NCBI GenBank assembly: GCA_023896275.1
Contig: MLDA01000004.1
Location: forward strand, 114,998-178,997
Origin: Kocuria rosea subsp. polaris
GTDB taxonomy: Bacteria; Actinomycetota; Actinomycetes; Actinomycetales; Micrococcaceae
Reading direction: 5' to 3'
DNA length: 64,000 nucleotides
Part shown: in pieces, positions 1 through 7,998 of the stretch
Position numbering within the stretch: the first letter of the stretch is position 1
Layout: every line of letters starts with the position of its first letter
Translations under genes and position numbers: made by a program
Notes under the pieces: model-generated
Told to the model about the DNA's origin: nothing
The model's input: the letters and a program-made list of their open reading frames with translations, nothing else
Databases searched by the model: none

Positions 1-317
1 ACCGGGTTGAGCGAGTTCATGGCCGACTGGAACACCATGGCCACCTCGCGCCACCGCCACGAGCGCAGCTCGTCGGGGGCCATGGTCAACACGTCGGCGC
101 CGTCGAACCGGATGGCCCCGTGGGTGATCCGCGCCGGATCCTTGAGCAGACGCATGATCGAGTGGGCGATCGTCGACTTGCCGCAGCCGGACTCGCCGGC
201 CAGGCCCAGGATCTCGCCGGGGGCGATCTGCAGGCTGACCCGGTCGGCGCCGCGCACCGAGCGTTCGTCGCTGACGTATTCGACGGTCAGTGAGTCGATG
301 TCGAGAACGGGTCTCAT
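1..317 (-). CDS. Peptide/oligosaccharide ABC transporter ATP-binding protein (OppD/DppD type), N-terminal part
   Basis: This is the ATPase subunit that energises import by the two permeases encoded upstream. Only the first ~105 residues are in the window; the gene runs off the left edge. The Walker A motif GESGCGKST is at residues 41-49, and a Q-loop (VFQSAMNSLNP) lies just before the edge. The phrase MNSLNP is typical of OppD/DppD-type ATPases. The start ATG overlaps the stop of the upstream permease (ATGA), so the two are translationally coupled. The transported solute cannot be read from this subunit. The family call is secure; substrate is unknown. Confidence 0.93.
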   Translation of the reverse strand, partial: MRPVLDIDSLTVEYVSDERSVRGADRVSLQIAPGEILGLAGESGCGKSTIAHSIMRLLKDPARITHGAIRFDGADVLTMAPDELRSWRWREVAMVFQSAMNSLNP

Positions 318-1267
318 GCCTGGGCTCCTTGCGTGACGGCGGTCGGGGCGTTCGCGCTGGCCGCGCGCCGGGGTTTGCGCAGCCGCGGGTTGGTGATCTC
401 GTCGACCGCGTAGTTGCACATCGCCAGGGCGAAGGCGACGAGGGCGATGGCGAGGCCGGAGGGGGCGAAGATCCACCACTGGCCGAGCATGAGCGAACCG
501 TCGGTGGAGGCCCAGAACAGGTTGGTTCCCCACGAGATGGTGTTGGCGTCGCCGAGCCCGAGGAACTCGAGGCCGGCCTGCGCGCCGATAGCGCCGATGA
601 CGCTGCCGAGCAGGGTCGTCATCACGATCGAGGCCATGTTCGGCAGGATCTCGCGCAGCATGATCCGCAGCGGGCGCTCGCCGGTGACGAGGGCTGCTGC
701 AACGTAGTCCTTGCCCCGGATCGACAGGGCCTGCGAACGCAGGACACGGGCGCTGCCCGCCCAGCCAGTGATGACCAGGACGATGATCACCGTGCCGAGA
801 CCGGGCGGCATGAACGCGGCGAGGATCACGAGCAGCGGCAGCCCGGGCAGCAGCAGGAACACGTTCGTCAGCAGCGACAGGACGTCGTCGACGGCCTTGC
901 CGAAGTAGGCGCAGGCGAGCCCGACGATGATGCCGACGATCGTGGCGAGGATGCCCGCGATCACGCCGACGAACAGCGAAGAGCGCGAGCCCCACACGGT
1001 TAGCGCGAGCACGTCCTGACCCTTGGCGGTGGTGCCCAGCCAGTGCTCGGCGCCGGGCGCACTTGCACCGCCGGACCCGATGCGGGAGGGGTCCTCGGGG
1101 AAGAGGACGGGGGCGAGTAGGGCCAAGGCGATGAAGATCGCGAGGATCGCGAGGCCGGCGACGGCTTTGCCGTTGCGGCCGAGGGCCCGCAGGAAGCGCA
1201 GGGAGGCGCGGCCCGGCGGGGGGCCGGAGGTCCCGGTGGACGGCGGGGCTGGTGGCGCTAGTGCCAT
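314..1267 (-). CDS. ABC transporter permease, DppC/OppC type
   Basis: Inner-membrane permease of a peptide/oligosaccharide importer, 317 aa. A proline-rich cytosolic N-terminus is followed by a first membrane helix (about residues 35-55) and, after a periplasmic loop, the BPD_transp_1 core with its other helices. The EAA-type loop reads AALVTGERPLRIMLREILPN. The ATG at 1267 was chosen because the DppB gene ends 14 bases upstream and the protein aligns with the usual OppC length from there; the longer open frame upstream is antisense-like Arg-rich sequence. It forms a heterodimer with the neighbouring DppB-type subunit. Confidence 0.93.
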   Translation of the reverse strand: MALAPPAPPSTGTSGPPPGRASLRFLRALGRNGKAVAGLAILAIFIALALLAPVLFPEDPSRIGSGGASAPGAEHWLGTTAKGQDVLALTVWGSRSSLFVGVIAGILATIVGIIVGLACAYFGKAVDDVLSLLTNVFLLLPGLPLLVILAAFMPPGLGTVIIVLVITGWAGSARVLRSQALSIRGKDYVAAALVTGERPLRIMLREILPNMASIVMTTLLGSVIGAIGAQAGLEFLGLGDANTISWGTNLFWASTDGSLMLGQWWIFAPSGLAIALVAFALAMCNYAVDEITNPRLRKPRRAASANAPTAVTQGAQA

Positions 1268-1281
1268 GGTTTCCTCCGTGG

Positions 1282-2259
1282 CTAACCGACCCGCACGCGC
1301 GGGTCGAGGCGGACGTAGACGAGGTCGACGAGGAAGTTCGCGAGCAGCACGGCCGCGGTGATCGTCAGGAACAGGCCCTGCATGAGCGGGTAGTCGAGCC
1401 CCTGGACGGCGGCCAGGAGCTGGTAGCCGACGCCGGGGTACGCGAAGACGACCTCGGTGAGCAGGGCGCCGCCGACGATGAAGCCGAGGCTCATGCCGAT
1501 GTTGGTCACGGACGGCAGCAGGGCGTTGCGGGCCGCGTAGTTGAACATGATGCGGCGCGGGCGCAGGCCCTTCGCCTCGGCCATCAGGATGTAGTCCTCG
1601 GCGTTGGTCGAGATCATGGTGTTGCGCATGCCGAGCATCCAGCCGCCGATCGACACGAGGACGATCGAGAGGGCGGGAAGGATGAGGTGCGCGGCGACGT
1701 CGGAGATGAAAGTCAGGTCCCACGAAGGCGTGAGCCCGACGGAGAACGCGTGGCGCAGCGGCGAGACACCGAGGGCGACGCCGAAGACGTAGAGCGAACC
1801 CATCGCGAGCCAGAAGTACGGGAAGGACCCGATGAACACGAGCAGCGGCGGCACGACCGAGTCGAGCGCCCCGCCGCGGCGCCAGGCCGCGAGGATGCCG
1901 AGGAGATTGCCGATGATGACGGCGATGATCAGCGAGACGGCGCCCAGGAGCAGGGTCCACGGCAGCTGGGCGGCGATGACCTCGCTCACCGGGGTGGGGA
2001 AGCGGGAGATGGAGACTCCGAAGTCGCCGGTGAACACGCGGCCGATGTAGGCGAAGTACTCCTGCCACCAGGGGCCGCCCTCGACGCCGAGGAGGCGCTG
2101 CAGGGATTCGACCTGCTGCGGGTCGAGCCGCTGCTGCGAGCGGGAGAGCATGCGGGTGACGGGGTCCCCCGGCATGAGCCGGGGGAGCATGAAATTGAGG
2201 GTGATGGAGGCCCAGAACGCGACGAGGTAGAAACCGAGCCTGCGCAGGATGAAGCCCAT
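1282..2259 (-). CDS. ABC transporter permease, DppB/OppB type
   Basis: Integral membrane permease, 325 aa, the usual OppB/DppB length. The N-terminus MGFILRRLGFYLVAF and the following PRLMPGDPV segment are the hallmark start of this family. Six membrane helices can be seen, with the EAA loop LMAEAKGLRPRRIMFNYAARN near residue 225. It is followed after 14 bases by the DppC-type gene. Upstream it is separated from the solute-binding protein gene by 118 bases that contain a strong hairpin, so it is probably made in smaller amounts than the binding protein. Confidence 0.93.
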   Translation of the reverse strand: MGFILRRLGFYLVAFWASITLNFMLPRLMPGDPVTRMLSRSQQRLDPQQVESLQRLLGVEGGPWWQEYFAYIGRVFTGDFGVSISRFPTPVSEVIAAQLPWTLLLGAVSLIIAVIIGNLLGILAAWRRGGALDSVVPPLLVFIGSFPYFWLAMGSLYVFGVALGVSPLRHAFSVGLTPSWDLTFISDVAAHLILPALSIVLVSIGGWMLGMRNTMISTNAEDYILMAEAKGLRPRRIMFNYAARNALLPSVTNIGMSLGFIVGGALLTEVVFAYPGVGYQLLAAVQGLDYPLMQGLFLTITAAVLLANFLVDLVYVRLDPRVRVG

Positions 2260-2288
2260 GGCTGTCCTTCCGAAGGGGTGGCGGAGCC

Positions 2289-2313
2289 GGCGCGGCGGTC
2301 TCGCCGCCGCGCC
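2289..2313 (-). terminator. Intercistronic hairpin after the solute-binding protein gene
   Basis: A perfect 10-bp GC stem (2289-2298 with 2304-2313) closes a 5-base loop, TCTCG. It lies between the binding-protein stop and the DppB start, with no T-run. Hairpins in this position commonly stabilise the upstream message or partly terminate it, giving excess binding protein over permease. That role is inferred from position; the stem is seen directly. Confidence 0.6.
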
Positions 2314-2377
2314 GGGTGCGCGGGTGCTGCGCCCGTTGGATCCGGGCGGATGGGGATGCGCCGGGTGGCGCCGGGGC

Positions 2378-4039
2378 CTACTCGGCCGGCTCGAGCGAGG
2401 TGAGCACGAGGACCGTCGTGGGGGCCCGGGTGGCCAGCGTGGCGTACGGGTCCTCCTCGGTGGGCCAGCCGACGAAGCGCTCGGTGGTGAAGGCGCCCCA
2501 CTCCGGGCCGGGGAACAGCGGCACGACGGGCGCGAGTTCCGCGTAGATCCCCTGCAGCTCGCTCATGATGTCGGCCTGCTCGGACTCGTCGGACGTCGCG
2601 GCGAAGTCGGTGAGCAACGCGTCGGCGCGCTCGTCGCCGAGCCGGTGGTAGTTGTCGAACGTCTGCTCGCCGACCGGCTTGACCGACTCGGTGGACATGA
2701 TGTTCCGGTAGTACTGGTACGGGGTGGGCGCGTTGGCGCTCCAGACGATCCCCGTCTCGAATTCGCCGGTCTCGTAGCCGGCGACGACGGCGGCCCAGTC
2801 GGGTGAGTCGACCGTGGCCTTCACGCCGATGTCCTGGAGGTTCTGCGCGATGATGTTCGCGACCGAGAGCCAGTCGGAGGAGGTCGAGCCGACGGAGATG
2901 TCGAACGCGAACGGTTCCCCGTCCGGCGTCGTGCGCTGCCCGTCGGCACCGGCGGTGAAGCCGGCGTCGTCGAGCAGGTCGGCGGCGGCGTCGGTGTCGA
3001 ACCCGGTCCAGTCGCAGCCGGCGACGACGTCGGCGTCGCGCCACTCGTCGTAGTTGCCCGACAGGCCCGTGCAGTCCGCGGGGATCGTGTAGCCGGACAT
3101 CCCGACCTTCACGATCTGTTCGCGATCGATGGCCATGCTCAGCGCCTTGCGGACGTCGGGGTCGGCGAACATGTCGAGCGTCGTGTTCAGCTGCCAGTTG
3201 ATCTCGGCGCCCGTCGGCGGGAACCAGTAGGCGCGGCTCTCCGGGTCCTTGTCCACGAACGTGGTCTGGATGTCGGGCATGTACTGCGGCGCCCAGTCGA
3301 CGTCGCCGTTGACCGCGGCGAGGTTGGCGCCGTCGTTGCCGGCGAACGCGAGCATCCGGACGCCCGGGATCTTCTGCTTCTCCGGCTGCCAGTAGTTCGG
3401 GTTGGGCAGCAGGTCGAAGGACTGGGCCTGGAAGTTCGAGACCTCGGTGTAGGGCCCCGTGCCGACCGGCGTCGGGTTCTCCTCGTTGCCCGGGTCCTCG
3501 ATCTCGGACCAGATGTGATCGGGCACGATGACCTGCTGCCCGACCTCGAAGAGCGCCGGGGAGAACTTCCGGTTGAACGTGAACTGCACGGTCTTCTCGT
3601 CGACGGCTTCGACGGCGTCGAGGTAGTCAAACCCGCCGAGCAGCTCGCGCTGCAGCTCGAAGGTCGTGACGATGTCGGCGGCGACGAAGTCCGCGCCGTC
3701 GGACCACTTGACGTCCTCGCGCAAGTGGAAGGTCTGCGACAGGCCGTCGTCGGCGGCCTCCCACGACTCGGCGAGCCACGGCACGGTGTCGCCGCCGGCC
3801 GGGTTGTAGATCAGCAGCGATTCGTAGACCGACTGCGTGGTCATGGGTGCGGCGTTCGGGGAGAACGGGTTGAAGTTCTGGGAGAACGTGCCCATGTCCT
3901 CACGGGGGACGGTGAGCATGGGGCCGGCCTCGGCCGCGCCCTCGTCGGGCGTCGCCGTGCAGCCGGTCAGGGCCAGGGCCCCGATCGCGGTGACGGCGCC
4001 GGCCCTGAACAGGGCGCGCCGGATCGATGTGGCTATCAT
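2378..4039 (-). CDS. Extracellular solute-binding lipoprotein (SBP_bac_5 / OppA family)
   Basis: Membrane-anchored receptor that captures the solute outside the cell and hands it to the permease pair, 553 aa. The N-terminus is a lipoprotein signal with the lipobox LTGC (Cys27). The rest has the SBP_bac_5 hallmarks: YESLLIYNPAGGDTVPWLAESWE early on, then DVKWSDGADFVAADIV. The start ATG has an AAGAGG ribosome site 7 bases upstream. It follows the LacI regulator gene by 47 bases and probably shares its promoter. Linkage to a LacI regulator rather than a peptide-utilisation gene hints at an oligosaccharide (cello- or beta-gluco-oligomer) instead of peptides; this is inference. Confidence 0.9.
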   Translation of the reverse strand: MIATSIRRALFRAGAVTAIGALALTGCTATPDEGAAEAGPMLTVPREDMGTFSQNFNPFSPNAAPMTTQSVYESLLIYNPAGGDTVPWLAESWEAADDGLSQTFHLREDVKWSDGADFVAADIVTTFELQRELLGGFDYLDAVEAVDEKTVQFTFNRKFSPALFEVGQQVIVPDHIWSEIEDPGNEENPTPVGTGPYTEVSNFQAQSFDLLPNPNYWQPEKQKIPGVRMLAFAGNDGANLAAVNGDVDWAPQYMPDIQTTFVDKDPESRAYWFPPTGAEINWQLNTTLDMFADPDVRKALSMAIDREQIVKVGMSGYTIPADCTGLSGNYDEWRDADVVAGCDWTGFDTDAAADLLDDAGFTAGADGQRTTPDGEPFAFDISVGSTSSDWLSVANIIAQNLQDIGVKATVDSPDWAAVVAGYETGEFETGIVWSANAPTPYQYYRNIMSTESVKPVGEQTFDNYHRLGDERADALLTDFAATSDESEQADIMSELQGIYAELAPVVPLFPGPEWGAFTTERFVGWPTEEDPYATLATRAPTTVLVLTSLEPAE

Positions 4040-4086
4040 GAAGTGACCTCTTCCGGATCAAATGGTGGTGCGGGAGGGTGAGTTCT

Positions 4087-5118
4087 TCAGCGGAGTGCGA
4101 TTCCAACTGAAGAACGCTGTCGCAGCGGGCAGTCGAGGGCGAGGTGCGAACTCGTCTCCCGGCTGCCCGTTGTCAGTTCGGCCAGTTTCCTGACCCCGGC
4201 GGCGCCCATCTCCTCGAAGGGGAGGGCGACGGTCGTCAGGCCGGGCCGAAGACTGTCGGCCAGGGCCTGCTGATCATCGAAGCCGATGATCGAGATTTCG
4301 TGGGGGATCCGCAGACCCCGTTCCTTGACGGCGTCGTAAGCGCCCATGGCCATGCGGTCGTTTCCGCAGAAGAGCGCCGTCGGCGGGTTCGGCCCATCGA
4401 GGAGTTCCGCCGCACCCTGGTAGCCGCTCTCCGCGGTGCCGTCGCCGGCGAGTACCCGCTTGTCCGGGAGGGCGACGCCCGCGGCGGAGAGCTCACCGCC
4501 GAAGCCGCGGAGGCGTCCCACCTGCGCGGGGATGCCCGGCGGAAGGGTGATGTGGGCGATCTCGCGGTGGCCGGACGCCAACAGCTCCCGCGCGGCGGCC
4601 CGCCCCCCGGCCTCCTCGTCCGGCACGATGCTCGGCAGCCGACCCGACTCGTCGAAGCAGTGCACCAGCACGGTGGGCACCTGGTGGGCGTTCTCCGGAA
4701 CCCGGACGGCCTGGTGCCACGAGGCCGCGATGATCAGGCCCTCGATGCGCTGCTCGAGCAGCTTCTCGATCGCCGCCGACTCCATGTCCTGCTCGTTCTC
4801 GCTGGGGGCGATGAGGAGGAAGCGGTTGTCCTCCCACGACTGCCATTGCGCACCTTTGATGACATCGGCGGCGAAGGGGCTCGTCACGATTTCGGTGACC
4901 AGGCCGAAGAGCCCGGACCGCTGGCTGGCCAGTGCCCGGGCCGCGGCGTTGCGGCGATAGCCGAGCCGTTCTGCGGCCTCGGCGATGCGCTCCCGGGTGG
5001 AGGCGGGGATGTTGGCACCTGAGCGGTCGTTGAGCACGAAGGAGACCGTGGTCCGGCTGACGCCGGCCGTGCGCGCGACGTCGGCCATGGTGACGGCCCG
5101 TCCCGGTGTGGTCTCCAT
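4087..5118 (-). CDS. LacI-family transcriptional regulator
   Basis: Sugar-responsive repressor, 343 aa. The LacI helix-turn-helix is at residues 11-30 (MADVARTAGVSRTTVSFVLN), followed by the hinge helix region (RNAAARALASQRSG) and a periplasmic-binding-protein-like effector domain. A GAGGAG ribosome site precedes the ATG. It is the first gene of the transcription unit lacI / binding protein / dppB / dppC / dppD. Two palindromes of the LacI operator type sit in its promoter, so it most likely represses its own operon until its ligand binds. Ligand not identified. Confidence 0.92.
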   Translation of the reverse strand: METTPGRAVTMADVARTAGVSRTTVSFVLNDRSGANIPASTRERIAEAAERLGYRRNAAARALASQRSGLFGLVTEIVTSPFAADVIKGAQWQSWEDNRFLLIAPSENEQDMESAAIEKLLEQRIEGLIIAASWHQAVRVPENAHQVPTVLVHCFDESGRLPSIVPDEEAGGRAAARELLASGHREIAHITLPPGIPAQVGRLRGFGGELSAAGVALPDKRVLAGDGTAESGYQGAAELLDGPNPPTALFCGNDRMAMGAYDAVKERGLRIPHEISIIGFDDQQALADSLRPGLTTVALPFEEMGAAGVRKLAELTTGSRETSSHLALDCPLRQRSSVGIALR

Positions 5119-5162
5119 CGGTGCTCCTCGTGACGGTGGATTGGTTGATTGCTGCGAGGTAA

Positions 5163-5220
5163 GTAACTCGCGTTACCAGCGCATGAACCAAAGGTAACGC
5201 GCTTCACTAACACGTGTCAA
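5163..5220 (-). promoter_or_regulatory. Promoter of the lacI-ABC operon with two LacI-type operators
   Basis: Reading leftward, a consensus -35 TTGACA is at 5215-5220 and a weak -10 TACCTT at about 5191-5196. Operator O2 (5194-5207, GTAACGCGCTTCAC) lies between them. Operator O1 (5163-5176, GTAACTCGCGTTAC) lies just downstream. Both are 14-bp near-palindromes with the central CG typical of LacI-family sites; O1 matches in 6 of 7 half-site positions and O2 in 5 of 7. Their starts are 31 bp apart, about three helical turns, so bound dimers would face the same side of the DNA. Confidence 0.65.
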
Positions 5221-5389
5221 GGGTCACATTCACTGCTCGTCGCCCGACTCCGGTGGGGAACCTGAATACTGCCCGTGAATCCGCGCCACGGCGCGCCGTC
5301 AGTACTCCTGCGATGGCACAGTGGGTCATGATGTGAGCAGGCCGCGCACGTCGTGCCGGCCATTGCAGACTCGTGACGAGGAGGGCCCG

Positions 5390-6409
5390 ATGATCACCCC
5401 GGATGGCGAAAACTGGCTGCAGACGCCGGTCGTCGAACTGGACCGGCTGTTCCCGGACGCGCAGGCGAGGATCTTCGCGAAGCTCGATCAGCTGCAGGTC
5501 GCCGGCAGCACCAAGGAGCGCACCGCGGCCTCCCTGCTCGACGGTGCTGAGGCCGACGGGCTCCTGCTGCCCGGCGGCACCGTTGTCGAATCGAGTTCGG
5601 GCAACCTCGGCATCGCGCTCGCCCGGCACTGCGCCCTGCGCGGCTACCGTTTCGTCGCCGTCGTTGACGAGAACGCCAACTCCGCCGCCGTGCGCATGAT
5701 GGAGGCGTTCGGCGCACGTGTGGACCGCGTCGCCCCGGCGGATGGCAACCTGCTCGCCGCCCGCCGGCTCCGCGTGCGCGAGCTGCTGGTCGAGATCGAG
5801 GGCGCCGTCACCACGGATCAGTACGGTTCGCGCCATAACCCGCGCGCCCACGAGGAATCCACCATGCCGGAGTTTCTCGCCGCCGTCGGCACCCTCGACA
5901 CTCTCTTCGTCGCCACGAGCACGACCGGTACGCTCGTCGGCTGCCACCGCTACGTGCGCGAGCACGGGCTGGGCACGCGCCTCGTCGCCGTCGACGCCGC
6001 CGGTTCCGTCCTCTTCGGCGGCGAGCCCGCCCCGCGCCGCCTGCCCGGCCTCGGCGCCGGCGTCCTGCCCGCGCTGCACGACCACGCCGACCCGGACGCC
6101 ACCGTCCGCGTCCCCGAACCCGACATGATCTGGGGCTGCCGCCGCCTCGCCCGCACCGAGGGCCTGCTCGCGGGCGCCTCAACCGGCGCGATCGTCGCCG
6201 CCCTGGCGCGGAGCCTCGCCGCGGATGACGGCGCGCTCGGCGCACGCATCGGGGTGCTCGTACACGACTCCGGCGTGCCGTATCTGGACACCGTGTACGA
6301 CGACGACTGGGTCGCCGCCACGTACCCGGACGCCGCCGAGGGGCTGCTCGGCGCGGGCGCTCTGGACGGGCTGCTGCCGCCGTCGCACGCCGAAAACGCG
6401 GCGCCGTGA
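5390..6409 (+). CDS. PLP-dependent cysteine-synthase-like enzyme (SbnA-like)
   Basis: Fold-type II PLP enzyme of 339 aa. The PLP lysine is probably K42 in GSTKERTA (compare SxKDR in CysK), and the substrate-binding loop SSSGN is at 68-72. DQYGSRHNPRAH and STTGTLVG follow in the places expected for SbnA-type proteins, which join O-phosphoserine to an amino acid to make a 2,3-diaminopropionate precursor. The ATG at 5390 has GAGGAGG five bases upstream; longer forms lack one. It is first in a coupled three-gene set whose next members overlap by 4 bases. It is probably not housekeeping CysK, because the SSSGN loop and partners differ. Substrates unknown. Confidence 0.75.
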   Translation: MITPDGENWLQTPVVELDRLFPDAQARIFAKLDQLQVAGSTKERTAASLLDGAEADGLLLPGGTVVESSSGNLGIALARHCALRGYRFVAVVDENANSAAVRMMEAFGARVDRVAPADGNLLAARRLRVRELLVEIEGAVTTDQYGSRHNPRAHEESTMPEFLAAVGTLDTLFVATSTTGTLVGCHRYVREHGLGTRLVAVDAAGSVLFGGEPAPRRLPGLGAGVLPALHDHADPDATVRVPEPDMIWGCRRLARTEGLLAGASTGAIVAALARSLAADDGALGARIGVLVHDSGVPYLDTVYDDDWVAATYPDAAEGLLGAGALDGLLPPSHAENAAP

Positions 6410-7998
6410 ACGCACCCGACGTGCGCGTCGCCGTCGTCGGCGCCGGGCCGAAGGCGCTGTTCGCGCTGCAGGAACTGCACGAGCGGCTGCCCGCCGGCGC
6501 CCGGGTGAGTGTCGACGTCTTTGACCCGGCGCCGCCCGGCGGAGCCGTCTGGGATCCGGAGCTGCCGGCGGTGCTGCGCCTGAACGCGCCGGCGGCGATG
6601 GTCGACGCGCGCTGCTCCGGCTTCGGGGAGACCCTGAGCGAGTGGATCGCGCGCACGCACCCGGCGCACGCGGGGGAGTCGTTCCCGCCGCGCCGCATCG
6701 TCGGCGAGTACCTGCGCCTGGTCTTCGACCGGCTGGCGCGGAGTCCGCGGTTCGACCTGCGCCACTACCGGAGCCGGATCGACGGGCTCGGCGCCGGGCC
6801 GGGGCTGCTCGACGCCGACGCGTTCGACGAGGTACTGCTGTGCACCGGGCACGCGGGCCCTGGTGCGCGGCTCCCGGAGGCCGTCGCCGCCGCGGAAGCG
6901 GGCGGGCGCGTTGACGTGCGCGGGGCCGCGCTGACCGGGCTCGATGCGGTGCTGCTGCTGACCGAGGGGCGCGGCGGGCGCTGGAACCGGATCACCGGAG
7001 ACCGGCTCGGCCTGCTCGCGTACGACGCCTCCGGCGCCGAGCCCTCGCGCATCCGCCTCGTCTCGCGCACCGGCGCCGTCCTCTCGCCCAAACCCGAGCG
7101 CGGGCACCCGGAGCTCGGACCGGTCGTCGACGCCGCCGCTGTGCGGATCGCTGCCTGGGCGGCCGCCGTGCGCGAGACGCCGGCCGGCCCGGTCCGCCAG
7201 GCGGCGCCGGTGTCGCTGGATCCGCTGTGGCGGGTGCTCGTCGGCGCGGCAGCCGACGCGGCTGCCGCCTGCGACGTCGAGACCACCGACCTGCGGCTCT
7301 GGCGGACGCTGCTCACCGGGCGACCCGAACGCGACGCCGGGGTGTGGGCCGGGCGCCGGCAGGCCGAGTTCCTGCACGAGCGGCTCGAGATGGACGCCGG
7401 GCTGCGTCGCCCCGACGAGGCGTGGATCCTCGGCCGGCTTTGGCACGGCCTCTACCGCGAGATGGTGCGCGCACTGGACCGCTTGCCGCGCAGCGCGCGC
7501 GACCAGCGGCGCTTTCGCGCCGCGGCGGCCTGGCAGGAACGCACCGCCTTCGGCCCGCCGGCGGAGACCGTGCGCAAGCTGCTCGCCCTGGTCGACGCCG
7601 GGATCGTGGAGATTCGGGCCGGGGAGCTGGAGGGGGCCTTCGTTGACGCGGTGACGACCGGCCCCGGCGTGCTGCGCCAGCCGGCGGTCCCAGACTCCGG
7701 GTCGGAGTTCCTCGATCCGCTCTACGCGGACCTTTCCGCCCGCGGCCTCATCACCGTGCGCCCCGGCGAGCGGGGAGTCCTGACGGACACCGATGCCGCC
7801 TGCCTGGCCCCGGACGGCCGGCGCAGCGACTGGCTCGCGTGCCTGGGCCGGCCGACGGAGGATCCCGTGCTCGGCCACGACACGCTCGACCGCACGCTGC
7901 ACGACGACGGCCGGCGGTGGGCGACCGCCGTCGTCGAACGCCTCGCCCGCCCGCGCGACCCGCGCCAGGACCCACGGAAGGAACACGCACGCGCATGA
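6406..7998 (+). CDS. FAD/NAD(P)-binding protein (NAD_binding_9-like)
   Basis: Putative flavin- or NADPH-dependent oxidoreductase, 530 aa. The Rossmann motif VAVVGAGPKALFAL is at residues 8-21, followed by FDPAPPGGAVW and LNAPAAMVDARC, the pattern of the FAD-NAD(P)-binding family related to lysine/ornithine N-hydroxylase relatives. A middle stretch, LCTGHAGPGARLP, resembles the ATG/CTGH motif of that family. The GTG start overlaps the previous stop, and the 3' end overlaps the next start, so the three proteins are likely made in fixed ratio. It may oxidise or hydroxylate the product of the SbnA-like enzyme; that is inference. Confidence 0.65.
   Translation: MNAPDVRVAVVGAGPKALFALQELHERLPAGARVSVDVFDPAPPGGAVWDPELPAVLRLNAPAAMVDARCSGFGETLSEWIARTHPAHAGESFPPRRIVGEYLRLVFDRLARSPRFDLRHYRSRIDGLGAGPGLLDADAFDEVLLCTGHAGPGARLPEAVAAAEAGGRVDVRGAALTGLDAVLLLTEGRGGRWNRITGDRLGLLAYDASGAEPSRIRLVSRTGAVLSPKPERGHPELGPVVDAAAVRIAAWAAAVRETPAGPVRQAAPVSLDPLWRVLVGAAADAAAACDVETTDLRLWRTLLTGRPERDAGVWAGRRQAEFLHERLEMDAGLRRPDEAWILGRLWHGLYREMVRALDRLPRSARDQRRFRAAAAWQERTAFGPPAETVRKLLALVDAGIVEIRAGELEGAFVDAVTTGPGVLRQPAVPDSGSEFLDPLYADLSARGLITVRPGERGVLTDTDAACLAPDGRRSDWLACLGRPTEDPVLGHDTLDRTLHDDGRRWATAVVERLARPRDPRQDPRKEHARA

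Noticed and set aside
1282..4039. Nickel or heme specificity for the DppABC-like importer
   Set aside because: No residues or neighbours support it; the LacI regulator points instead to a sugar, and even that is only suggestive.
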